Source: Pseudomonadota bacterium (lineage in GTDB: Bacteria > Pseudomonadota > Gammaproteobacteria > GCA-001735895). From it: 8,857 bases of DNA. Shown here in pieces: positions 1 to 6,128 of the stretch (position 1 is its first letter; every line of letters begins with the position of its first letter). The position numbers were made by a program, and so were the translations under genes. The notes under the pieces are model-generated. The model had not been told where the DNA came from and made no database searches. It worked only from the letters and a program-made list of their open reading frames with translations. The DNA lies in the NCBI GenBank assembly GCA_022545625.1, contig JACZQS010000074.1:1-8857 (forward strand). The letters run 5' to 3'.

Positions 1-501
1 TTTCAGGCTGTCGAGAGATTTCGGTGCCTGCCTGGATGGGTCGAAATCACAGCGCTTGAGCATGTCCAGGATCATGCCCTGCAGGCCCAGTTTCTGGCCG
101 TCATCGGGCGTATAGATGCGGGTCACACCGTAGGCTTCGAGTTGGGCGACTTCTGACGCTATGATGACGCCACCGCCGCCGCCAAAAATACGAATTTCGG
201 GTCGCCCTTTTTGCTTCAGCATATCGACCATGTATTGCAGGTATTCGACATGGCCGCCCTGGTAGGAACTGATCGCGATCGCGTGTGCGTCTTCCTGGAT
301 CGCAGCGTCGACGATTTCCTCGACCGAGCGATTGTGCCCGAGATGAATTACCTCGGCGCCGGAGGATTGCAGAATCCGGCGCATGATATTGATCGCCACG
401 TCATGGCCGTCAAACAGGCTGGCTGCGGTAACCACCCGAATATTCTGACTGCCTGATGCAGCGGGGCTGATTTCGAGAATTTTAGTTTGTGGCTTAGCCA
501 T
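1..501 (-). CDS. icmF: Fused acyl-CoA mutase, IcmF type, N-terminal cobalamin-binding part (partial, runs off left edge)
   Basis: Reading leftward from the ATG at 501 there is an open frame of exactly 167 codons to the window edge. It is a complete B12-binding domain of the methylmalonyl-CoA mutase superfamily. The base-off cobalamin motif is FDGHD at residues 30-34, with H33 as the predicted lower cobalt ligand. It is followed by INIMRRILQ, HLGHNRSVEEIV (53-64), the Ser motif ISSYQGGH (77-84) and a glycine run at 107-111. A B12 domain at the very N terminus with this wording is typical of IcmF, in which it is fused to a MeaI-like G-protein chaperone and the mutase substrate domain; those would lie to the left, unseen. 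The family interconverts isobutyryl-CoA and n-butyryl-CoA, and some members also interconvert isovaleryl-CoA and pivalyl-CoA. The gene diverges from the liu operon and shares its control region. A stand-alone small mutase subunit is the main alternative. Confidence 0.85.
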   Translation of the reverse strand, partial: MAKPQTKILEISPAASGSQNIRVVTAASLFDGHDVAINIMRRILQSSGAEVIHLGHNRSVEEIVDAAIQEDAHAIAISSYQGGHVEYLQYMVDMLKQKGRPEIRIFGGGGGVIIASEVAQLEAYGVTRIYTPDDGQKLGLQGMILDMLKRCDFDPSRQAPKSLDSLK

Positions 502-515
502 GTTGACCCGTTTTC

Positions 516-538
516 TCAGGCACCGATCAAGTGCCTGA
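516..538. promoter_or_regulatory. Perfect 8-bp dyad in the icmF 5' leader
   Basis: TCAGGCAC at 516-523 and GTGCCTGA at 531-538 are exact inverted repeats separated by 7 nt. On the minus strand the hairpin would end 14 nt before the icmF start codon, close to the ribosome-binding region. No T-run follows on either strand, so it does not look like an intrinsic terminator. It could be a leader hairpin that limits icmF translation or an operator for a second dimeric regulator. The dyad is seen directly; its role is inferred. Confidence 0.4.
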
Positions 539-581
539 TTCTCACTAGCTGGATAAAATATGTTGCAATGTGAATCGCCTT

Positions 582-610
582 AGACTACCTTACGTTTACG
601 TAAACGTCAA
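582..610 (-). promoter_or_regulatory. Candidate sigma-70 promoter for icmF
   Basis: On the minus strand TTGACG (610-605) makes a good -35 hexamer. A 17-nt spacer separates it from TAGTCT (587-582), a weak -10 with three of six consensus positions. The probable LiuR palindrome covers the spacer and part of the -35, so a bound regulator would control icmF directly. Transcription would start near 575, leaving a leader of roughly 75 nt. I could not find an equally convincing promoter for the rightward operon. Confidence 0.4.
592..607. promoter_or_regulatory. Probable LiuR operator, perfect 16-bp palindrome
   Basis: ACGTTTACGTAAACGT equals its own reverse complement over all 16 bases. It contains ACGT three times at a regular 6-bp step (592, 598, 604). 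It lies about 30 bp upstream of the MerR-family gene and between that gene and divergent icmF. MerR-family LiuR regulators are known to bind palindromes rich in ACGT/TTTACG in front of liu operons. Position and symmetry together make this the best operator candidate; no second copy was seen elsewhere in the window. Confidence 0.7.
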
Positions 611-637
611 TTGGAATATGTACAGAGTATAGCAATT

Positions 638-1051
638 GTGAGTAAAAAAACTAATACCTATACGATTAGTGAGCTGGCCGGTGAATTTGGTGTTACTTCA
701 AGAGCCTTGCGCCTGTACGAAGAATCGAAATTGCTGGCCCCAGAACGCGAGGGTACGAAGCGTATCTATGCAGAGCGAGACAGGGTTCGGCTGCGCCTGG
801 TTCTACGTGGCAAGAGGCTCGGATGGTCTTTGGCTGAAATCCGCGAATCGTTTGATTTATACGACTCGAACCTGGGCGAAGAGGCGCAGCTCCACTACCT
901 GCTGGAAAAACTCGACGCACGGCGCATTACCCTCGAAACGCAAAAGCAGGACGTTGAGCTGGCCCTGGCAGACCTGGGACATATCGCCGACAATGCACAG
1001 ATGGTTTTGTCCAGTATTCAATCGGGCAAAAACAAGCGCAAAGCCGGTTAA
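638..1051 (+). CDS. liuR: MerR-family transcriptional regulator of leucine/isovalerate degradation (LiuR)
   Basis: This 137-residue protein has the MerR winged-helix signature at its N terminus: YTISELAGEFGVTSRALRLYEESKLLAP (residues 8-35), then RIYAERDRVRLRLVLRGKRLGWSLAEI (42-68). A predicted dimerisation helix spans about 82-115. It has no cysteine, so a metal-sensing role like that of MerR or CueR is unlikely. The wording and the position directly before isovaleryl-CoA dehydrogenase match LiuR, which controls branched-chain acyl-CoA catabolism. I chose the GTG at 638 because it gives the usual short lead before YTISEL. A TTG at 611 is in frame but abuts the operator and has no ribosome-binding site. 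A weak AGAG precedes the GTG. The likely operator lies 30 bp upstream, so the gene is probably autoregulated. The next gene starts 24 nt downstream, consistent with one transcript. Confidence 0.85.
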   Translation: MSKKTNTYTISELAGEFGVTSRALRLYEESKLLAPEREGTKRIYAERDRVRLRLVLRGKRLGWSLAEIRESFDLYDSNLGEEAQLHYLLEKLDARRITLETQKQDVELALADLGHIADNAQMVLSSIQSGKNKRKAG

Positions 1052-1075
1052 CCATCTATTAAAATACGATCGATT

Positions 1076-2236
1076 ATGCACATCCCTTCACTCAATTTTG
1101 ACCTCGGCGATACGATCGATCTGTTGCGCGACTCGGTGTACAGCTTCGCTCAATCTGAAATCGCCCCGATAGCAGCCGAGATTGATCGCAGTAACGAGTT
1201 TCCCAATCAGCTCTGGCCTAAACTCGGCGAAATGGGCCTGCTCGGCATCACCGTACCCGAAGACTATGGTGGAACTGGTATGGGCTATCTCGCCCATATC
1301 GTCGCGATGGAGGAAATCAGCCGCGCCTCGGCATCCGTGGGTCTGAGTTATGGCGCGCATTCCAATCTGTGCGTGAACCAGATCAATCGCAACGGCAACG
1401 ACGCGCAAAAAGCAAAATACCTGCCTAAATTGATTAGCGGAGAGCATATTGGCGCACTGGCGATGTCGGAATCGGGAGCCGGTTCTGATGTGCTCGGTAT
1501 GCAGTTGAAGGCGCAGAAGCAGGGTGATTATTATTGCCTCAATGGCGCCAAGATGTGGATTACCAATGGTCCCGATGCTGATTTAATCGTGGTCTACGCA
1601 AAAACCGATGTCGAGGCAGGGTCGCGCGGTATCACCGCATTCCTGGTTGAAAAAGCCTTCGGATTCACCACCTCGCAAAAACTCGACAAGCTCGGCATGC
1701 GCGGTTCTAACACCGGTGAACTGGTATTTCAGGACGTTGAAGTGCCTGTAGAAAATGTACTTGGCGAAGTCAACGATGGCGCCAGGGTTCTGATGAGTGG
1801 CCTCGATTTCGAACGCGCCGTTTTGGCGGCGGGTCCGACTGGCATCATGCAGGCCTGCATGGATGTGGTGGTTCCCTATATTCACGAGCGCAAACAGTTT
1901 GGCCAGAGTATCGGCGAATTCGAACTGATGCAGGGTAAGCTCGCCGACATGTATACCACGATGAATGCCAGCAAGGCCTATGTTTACGCGGTAGGCAAAG
2001 CCTGTGACCGCGGTGAAACCACCCGTAAAGACGCCGCCGGTGCGATTCTGTACGCTGCCGAGAAGGCAACCTGGATGGCGCTTGAGGCGATACAGGCACT
2101 GGGCGGCAACGGTTATACCAACGAGTATCCGGTGGGTCGATTATTGCGCGATGCCAAGTTATATGAAATCGGCGCCGGAACATCAGAAATTCGGCGTATG
2201 TTGATAGGCCGAGAGTTATTTAATGAAACAAAATAA
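1076..2236 (+). CDS. liuA: Isovaleryl-CoA dehydrogenase
   Basis: This FAD-dependent acyl-CoA dehydrogenase oxidises isovaleryl-CoA to 3-methylcrotonyl-CoA, the first committed step of leucine breakdown after the branched-chain keto acid dehydrogenase. Its 386 residues are full length. Visible marks are YGAHSNLCVNQI (92-103), typical of isovaleryl-CoA dehydrogenases; AMSESGAGSD (129-138) and WITNG (161-165) of the flavin-binding middle domain; and QALGGNGYTNEYP (340-352) in the C-terminal helical domain. The catalytic base is predicted as E246 in GLDFERAVL. This is the isovaleryl-type position: the C-terminal place where medium-chain enzymes carry the base (YEGT) reads IGAGTSE here, without Glu. 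That separates it from generic acyl-CoA dehydrogenases. The ATG at 1076 has no clear Shine-Dalgarno sequence. A repeat-bearing gap of 173 nt follows before the thiolase. Confidence 0.95.
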   Translation: MHIPSLNFDLGDTIDLLRDSVYSFAQSEIAPIAAEIDRSNEFPNQLWPKLGEMGLLGITVPEDYGGTGMGYLAHIVAMEEISRASASVGLSYGAHSNLCVNQINRNGNDAQKAKYLPKLISGEHIGALAMSESGAGSDVLGMQLKAQKQGDYYCLNGAKMWITNGPDADLIVVYAKTDVEAGSRGITAFLVEKAFGFTTSQKLDKLGMRGSNTGELVFQDVEVPVENVLGEVNDGARVLMSGLDFERAVLAAGPTGIMQACMDVVVPYIHERKQFGQSIGEFELMQGKLADMYTTMNASKAYVYAVGKACDRGETTRKDAAGAILYAAEKATWMALEAIQALGGNGYTNEYPVGRLLRDAKLYEIGAGTSEIRRMLIGRELFNETK

Positions 2237-2243
2237 CCTGTCA

Positions 2244-2342
2244 CGTCATTCCGGCCGTAGAGCCGGAATCTGTTTTAATCCGGGTTCTGGAATTCATAAT
2301 GGGCGGGTGCTTGATAGATTCCGGGTCGAGCCCGGAATGACG
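2244..2342. repeat. MITE/REP-like palindromic element between liuA and the thiolase
   Basis: The element is bounded by inverted ends: CGTCATTCCGG at 2244-2254 and CCGGAATGACG at 2332-2342. Each end also folds alone. ATTCCGGC (2248-2255) pairs with GCCGGAAT (2262-2269) across a 6-nt loop, and ATTCCGGG (2318-2325) pairs with CCCGGAAT (2331-2338) across 5 nt. This CGTCATTCC...GGAATGACG wording is common in dispersed proteobacterial intergenic repeats, which have no transposase of their own. The first hairpin is followed by CTGTTTT and starts 12 nt after the liuA stop, so it might act as a weak terminator or attenuator. Alternatively it may protect mRNA ends. Function is inferred. Confidence 0.8.
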
Positions 2343-2401
2343 AATATGGCCAAGCCCGGAATGACGAGTACGATTACGCCCGGAATGACATATACGAGAG
2401 A
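2330..2401 (+). repeat. Three 24-bp imperfect tandem repeats at the right end of the palindromic element
   Basis: GCCCGGAATGAC occurs at 2330, 2354 and 2378, exactly 24 nt apart each time. The last 12 nt of each unit are variable. The array ends eight bases before the thiolase ATG, and the final unit contributes the GAGAG (2396-2400) that is the only plausible ribosome-binding site. It therefore looks like expansion of the right terminus of the neighbouring palindrome. The frame through it reads PGMT every eight residues, which is a by-product and not a gene. Confidence 0.8.
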
Positions 2402-2409
2402 CATAATAA

Positions 2410-3591
2410 ATGAGTGACAAAATTGTAATCACCGGTAGCGCACGCACACCGATGGGAGGATTTCAGGGCGTGCTGTCCGATGCTACCGCCGCCGAGCTTG
2501 GGGCGGCGGCGATAGCTGCCGCGGTCGAGCGCAGCCGGATCGAAAAGGCCGCAATCGATGAAGTAATCATCGGCTGCGTGTTGCCCGCGGGTCAGGGCCA
2601 GGCACCGGCCCGCCAGGCCAGTCTCGGTGCCGGTATTCCTCTCGGAACCGGTTGTACCACGATCAACAAGATGTGTGGTTCGGGTATGAAGGCTACGATG
2701 CTGGCCCACGATCTGTTACTCGCAGGTAGCAATCAGGTGATGATTGCCGGTGGCCAGGAGAGTATGAGCAATTCCCCGTACCTGGTACCCAAGGCTCGGG
2801 CCGGATTGCGGATGGGGCACGGCAAGCTGATCGACCACATGTTTCTCGATGGCCTGGAAGATGCCTATGATAAAGGCTGTCTGATGGGAACATTTGCCGA
2901 CAATACCGCCGACAAATATAAGTTCACGCGTGAGCAGCAGGATGAATTTGCGATTACCTCGCTCAAACGAGCCCAGGCGGCGATTGAAAGTGGTGCTTTC
3001 AAAGGCGAGATTACACCGGTAGTGATTAAAACTCGCAAGGGCGAAATTACCGTGGATACCGACGAGCAACCGTTTAACGCCAATTTCGAAAAGATACCGA
3101 AATTAAGGGCTGCGTTTCGCCAGGATGGTACGGTCACCGCGGCCAATTCAAGTTCAATTTCTGATGGTGCGGCTGCACTGGTACTGATGCGCGAGAGCGA
3201 AGCAAATAGTCGTGGTGTAAAACCTGTAGCCGTGATTCAGGGTCACAGCTCGTTCGCACACGAGCCTGCCTGGTTCACCACCGCACCGGTAGGTGCGATC
3301 AGGAATTTACTAGAAAAACTCGACTGGACCACCAAAGATGTTGACCTGTTCGAAATTAATGAAGCCTTCGCGGTGGTTACAATGGCGGCCATGCACGATC
3401 TCGAACTTGATCATTCCAGGGTCAATATTCATGGTGGTGCCTGTGCACTGGGTCATCCGATTGGCGCATCGGGCGCGCGGATTCTGGTGACACTGATCGC
3501 AGCGCTGCAACGCCAGGGCTTGAAAAAAGGCGTGGCGGCACTTTGTATCGGCGGTGGTGAGGCCACTGCGATGGCGATAGAGCTCGTCTGA
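2410..3591 (+). CDS. Acetyl-CoA C-acetyltransferase (thiolase)
   Basis: This thiolase of 393 residues has the usual full length. The nucleophile is C89 in INKMCGSGMKA. NEAF lies at 317-320, the catalytic histidine is H349 in GGACALGHPIGASG, and the second cysteine is C379 in LCIGGGEATA. All match biosynthetic/acetoacetyl-CoA thiolases such as AtoB/PhaA in place and spacing. It cleaves acetoacetyl-CoA with CoA to two acetyl-CoA, or the reverse. In this operon it would process acetoacetate from HMG-CoA lyase after activation to acetoacetyl-CoA. No acetoacetyl-CoA synthetase or CoA transferase is in the window. A broader 3-ketoacyl-CoA substrate range cannot be excluded. The ATG is preceded at 9-nt spacing by GAGAG from the repeat array. 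The gap to liuB is only 19 nt. Confidence 0.92.
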   Translation: MSDKIVITGSARTPMGGFQGVLSDATAAELGAAAIAAAVERSRIEKAAIDEVIIGCVLPAGQGQAPARQASLGAGIPLGTGCTTINKMCGSGMKATMLAHDLLLAGSNQVMIAGGQESMSNSPYLVPKARAGLRMGHGKLIDHMFLDGLEDAYDKGCLMGTFADNTADKYKFTREQQDEFAITSLKRAQAAIESGAFKGEITPVVIKTRKGEITVDTDEQPFNANFEKIPKLRAAFRQDGTVTAANSSSISDGAAALVLMRESEANSRGVKPVAVIQGHSSFAHEPAWFTTAPVGAIRNLLEKLDWTTKDVDLFEINEAFAVVTMAAMHDLELDHSRVNIHGGACALGHPIGASGARILVTLIAALQRQGLKKGVAALCIGGGEATAMAIELV

Positions 3592-3610
3592 GCCGCGGAC
3601 AGTAAGCGTT

Positions 3611-5221
3611 ATGGCTCAATTTGAGACACGAATCGATAACCAGTCAGCCGAATTCGAGCAGAATCGGGCGGCGATGCAGGCCGCGGTCGACGATCTGCAC
3701 GACAAGCTCACCCAGATCTACCGGGGCGGGGGCGAACGAGCGCGCAAGAAACACCTCGCCCGGGGTAAGATGCTGGTGCGTGACCGGATCAAAACGCTGC
3801 TTGATGAAGGTACGCCGTTTCTCGAAATAGGTGCGTTCGCGGGTTACGCGATGTACGGTGACGATAATGTCGCCGCCGGCGGCCTGGTAACCGGCATCGG
3901 TCACATCAACGGTATCGAGTGCATGATCATCGCCAACGATGCCACGGTAAAAGGCGGCACCTATTACCCGATCACGGTGAAGAAACACCTGCGCGCGCAG
4001 ACGATCGCCGCGGAAAATAATCTGCCCTGTATATACCTGGTCGATTCAGGCGGTGCCCACTTACCGAGCCAGGACGAGGTATTCGCGGATCGCGAACACT
4101 TCGGCCGTATATTTTACAACCAGGCACAGCTGTCGGCGCAGGGCATTGCGCAAATCGCAGTGGTCATGGGTTCCTGTACCGCGGGTGGCGCCTATGTGCC
4201 GGCGATGTCCGATCAAAGCATCATCGTCAAGGGACAGGCGACGATTTTTCTCGCTGGCCCGCCGTTGGTGAAGGCAGCCACCGGCGAAGTGGTCAGCGCC
4301 GAAGAGCTCGGGGGCGCCGAGGTACATTCGAGGATTTCCGGTGTGACCGATCATCTGGCTGAAGACGATACCCACGCGCTCGGTCTCGCTCGCAACGCGG
4401 TGGGGTATTTAAATCGCAGCAAGACAACCCAACTGGCGATGCGCGAACCGGTGGAACCGCTATACCCGACCAGTGAACTTTACGGTATCGTACCGGATGA
4501 TTTGCGCAAGCCTTACGATTGTCGTGAAATCATCGCACGCCTGGTCGATGGCAGCGAGTTCGATGAATTCAAACAGCTTTACGGTCCAACCCTGGTTTGC
4601 GGTTTTGCCCATCTACTGGGTTATCCAGTGGGCATCGTCGCCAATAATGGGATACTGTTTTCCGAATCGGCGTTAAAGGGTACGCATTTCATCCAACTCT
4701 GCGCCAGTCGGCGAATACCTTTGATTTTTTTACAGAATATTACCGGTTTCATGGTGGGGAAGAAGTACGAACATGGCGGCATCGCCAAGGATGGCGCAAA
4801 AATGGTTAGCGCGGTGGCATGCGCCAGGGTGCCGAAATTTACTGTCGTGATCGGCGGTAGTTTCGGTGCGGGTAATTACGCGATGTGTGGCCGGGCTTAT
4901 GGTGGGCGCTTCCTGTGGATGTGGCCGAATGCGCGCATATCGGTGATGGGGGGCGAGCAGGCCGCCAATGTGCTCGCGCAGGTCACAGGCGATGCCCGGC
5001 GGGCCCGGGGTGAATCCTGGAACAAGGCCCAGGATGTCGCGTTGAGACAACCGATTCTCGATCAATACGAGGTTCAGGGCCACCCCTACTACGCTAGCGC
5101 GAGGCTCTGGGACGATGGCATCATCGATCCTGCCGATACGCGCAAGGTTCTGGGGCTAGGACTTTCGGTGGCCCTCAATACACCGATCGAAGAAAGCCGG
5201 TTCGGCATTTTCAGGATGTAG
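3611..5221 (+). CDS. liuB: Methylcrotonyl-CoA carboxylase, carboxyltransferase (beta) subunit
   Basis: The 536-residue protein is a full-length acyl-CoA carboxyltransferase with two crotonase-like halves. The N-terminal half carries ANDATVKGGTYYPITVKKHLRA (108-129, read in two parts), VDSGGAHLP (144-152) and the oxyanion-type turn SCTAGGAYVP (188-197). The C-terminal half has FLQNITGFMVGKKYEHGG (373-390), GGSFGAGNYAMCGRAY (415-430) and MWPNARISVMGGEQAA (437-452). It transfers carboxylate from carboxybiotin to 3-methylcrotonyl-CoA, giving 3-methylglutaconyl-CoA. The operon partners point to that substrate rather than geranyl-CoA (AtuC) or propionyl-CoA. The enzyme needs a biotin carboxylase/carrier subunit (LiuD), which is not in this window. 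The stop codon is 2 nt from the liuC start, so the two are probably translationally coupled. Confidence 0.93.
   Translation: MAQFETRIDNQSAEFEQNRAAMQAAVDDLHDKLTQIYRGGGERARKKHLARGKMLVRDRIKTLLDEGTPFLEIGAFAGYAMYGDDNVAAGGLVTGIGHINGIECMIIANDATVKGGTYYPITVKKHLRAQTIAAENNLPCIYLVDSGGAHLPSQDEVFADREHFGRIFYNQAQLSAQGIAQIAVVMGSCTAGGAYVPAMSDQSIIVKGQATIFLAGPPLVKAATGEVVSAEELGGAEVHSRISGVTDHLAEDDTHALGLARNAVGYLNRSKTTQLAMREPVEPLYPTSELYGIVPDDLRKPYDCREIIARLVDGSEFDEFKQLYGPTLVCGFAHLLGYPVGIVANNGILFSESALKGTHFIQLCASRRIPLIFLQNITGFMVGKKYEHGGIAKDGAKMVSAVACARVPKFTVVIGGSFGAGNYAMCGRAYGGRFLWMWPNARISVMGGEQAANVLAQVTGDARRARGESWNKAQDVALRQPILDQYEVQGHPYYASARLWDDGIIDPADTRKVLGLGLSVALNTPIEESRFGIFRM
5213..5216 (+). promoter_or_regulatory. 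Ribosome-binding site of liuC inside the end of liuB
   Basis: AGGA lies 7 nt before the liuC ATG at 5224, within the last codons of liuB. It supports this start and tight coupling between the two genes. Confidence 0.6.
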
Positions 5222-5223
5222 TA

Positions 5224-6015
5224 ATGGATGGATTAACTCTACAAACCGATGCGCGGGGCGTCGCGACCCTAACCCTGAACCGTCCTGAAAAACACAATGC
5301 CTTCGACGATAGAATGATTACCGATCTGTTACAGGCTCTTGACAATATCGGCAAGGATAAATCGGTTCGAGTTCTGGTACTGCGTGCTGCGGGCAAGAGT
5401 TTTTGCGCCGGTGCCGATCTCGACTGGATGCGGCGCATGGCCGACTACGATTTCGCGCAGAATCTCGCCGACGCGAGGCGGCTTGCGCAACTGATGTACC
5501 GGCTCAATCGACTGCATAAACCGGTAATCGCGCGAGTGCAGGGCGCGAGCTATGGTGGTGGAGTCGGGTTGATCGCCTGTTGCGATATCGCGATTGCGTC
5601 GGATAATGCGATTTTCAGTCTGTCCGAAGTGCGCCTCGGTCTGATCCCTTCGGTCATATCGCCCTACCTGATAGCCGCGATCGGATCGCGTGCGGCGCGG
5701 CGCTATTTCCTCAGTGGCGAGCGTTTCGACGCCGCGCGTGCACTGCAGCTCAGTTTGGTGCACGAGGTGGTCGAGCCGGAATCACTCGATGCCAGGCTCG
5801 AGCAATGTATCGACGCGCTGTTGAATTCTGGCCCCAGTGCGCAGGCCGCTGCAAAGGAATTAATCGAACAGGTGCAGGGTCGGGCAATCGATGAGTCATT
5901 GATCGAAGAGACCGCCAGGCGCATTGCCGAGGTGCGCGCCTCCGATGAAGCGCGGGAAGGCCTGACTGCATTTTTAGAAAAACGTAAGCCTGACTGGAAC
6001 CGTAAACAGGATTGA
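5224..6015 (+). CDS. liuC: Methylglutaconyl-CoA hydratase (crotonase superfamily)
   Basis: This 263-residue crotonase-fold protein matches LiuC, which hydrates 3-methylglutaconyl-CoA to HMG-CoA. Visible are LNRPEKHNAF (18-27), SFCAGADLDWMRRM (59-72) with the first oxyanion-hole stretch, and VQGASYGGGVGLIACCDIAIA (105-125, second oxyanion glycines). SEVRLGLIPSVISPYL follows (134-149). The second catalytic glutamate is present as E135. The place of the first crotonase glutamate (GGGxE) holds glycine 115, as I recall for other bacterial LiuC proteins, so this is not taken as a defect. The name rests on the LDWMRRM segment and on context between liuB and liuE; a general enoyl-CoA hydratase is the alternative. 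The gene is followed by a 113-nt gap where liuD is usually found. Confidence 0.88.
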   Translation: MDGLTLQTDARGVATLTLNRPEKHNAFDDRMITDLLQALDNIGKDKSVRVLVLRAAGKSFCAGADLDWMRRMADYDFAQNLADARRLAQLMYRLNRLHKPVIARVQGASYGGGVGLIACCDIAIASDNAIFSLSEVRLGLIPSVISPYLIAAIGSRAARRYFLSGERFDAARALQLSLVHEVVEPESLDARLEQCIDALLNSGPSAQAAAKELIEQVQGRAIDESLIEETARRIAEVRASDEAREGLTAFLEKRKPDWNRKQD

Positions 6016-6128
6016 ACAATGAATCGTCAATATGCAGTTTTTATCGATCGTCTGTCAGTCTGGATTAAAAAATATCCTTTGCCTGCTCTGCGCCTCTGCG
6101 AAAATAATTTTCCCTTATCATTAATACC
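6016..6128 (+). other. Non-coding gap at the usual place of liuD, with a short ORF and an 8-nt-period repeat
   Basis: Many liu operons place the biotin-carrying subunit liuD between liuC and liuE. Here only 113 nt remain, with no biotin carboxylase wording in any frame. A frame of 37 codons (6019-6132) ends in the TGA that overlaps the liuE ATG as ATGA. Its product resembles nothing I know and it lacks a convincing ribosome-binding site. CTCTGCG occurs twice at 8-nt spacing (6086-6092 and 6094-6100), resembling a class of short dispersed repeats. The gap may be a deletion scar. It could also contain a weak secondary promoter, but none is clear. Confidence 0.4.

Noticed and set aside
502..610. 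Cobalamin riboswitch before the B12-dependent mutase
   Set aside because: The leader is too short, and neither a B12-box-like sequence nor the multi-helix architecture is visible; only a simple 8-bp dyad is present.
611..637. Earlier TTG start for liuR at 611
   Set aside because: It adds nine residues not typical of LiuR, has no ribosome-binding site and begins only 4 nt after the operator. The GTG at 638 gives the usual N terminus.
1088..2183. Long frames on the minus strand opposite liuA
   Set aside because: They are antisense shadows of a clear full-length isovaleryl-CoA dehydrogenase and show no recognisable protein pattern.
2223..2417. 64-residue frame with PGMT repeated every eight residues between liuA and the thiolase
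   Set aside because: It overlaps the end of liuA and its coding look comes from the palindromic and 24-nt repeats. Such peptides are common spurious calls over this repeat type.
5224..6015. liuC as a catalytically dead crotonase because the first Glu position is glycine (G115)
   Set aside because: The second Glu (E135) and the oxyanion stretches are intact, and the same glycine occurs in other bacterial LiuC-type proteins as I recall them, so it looks family-typical.
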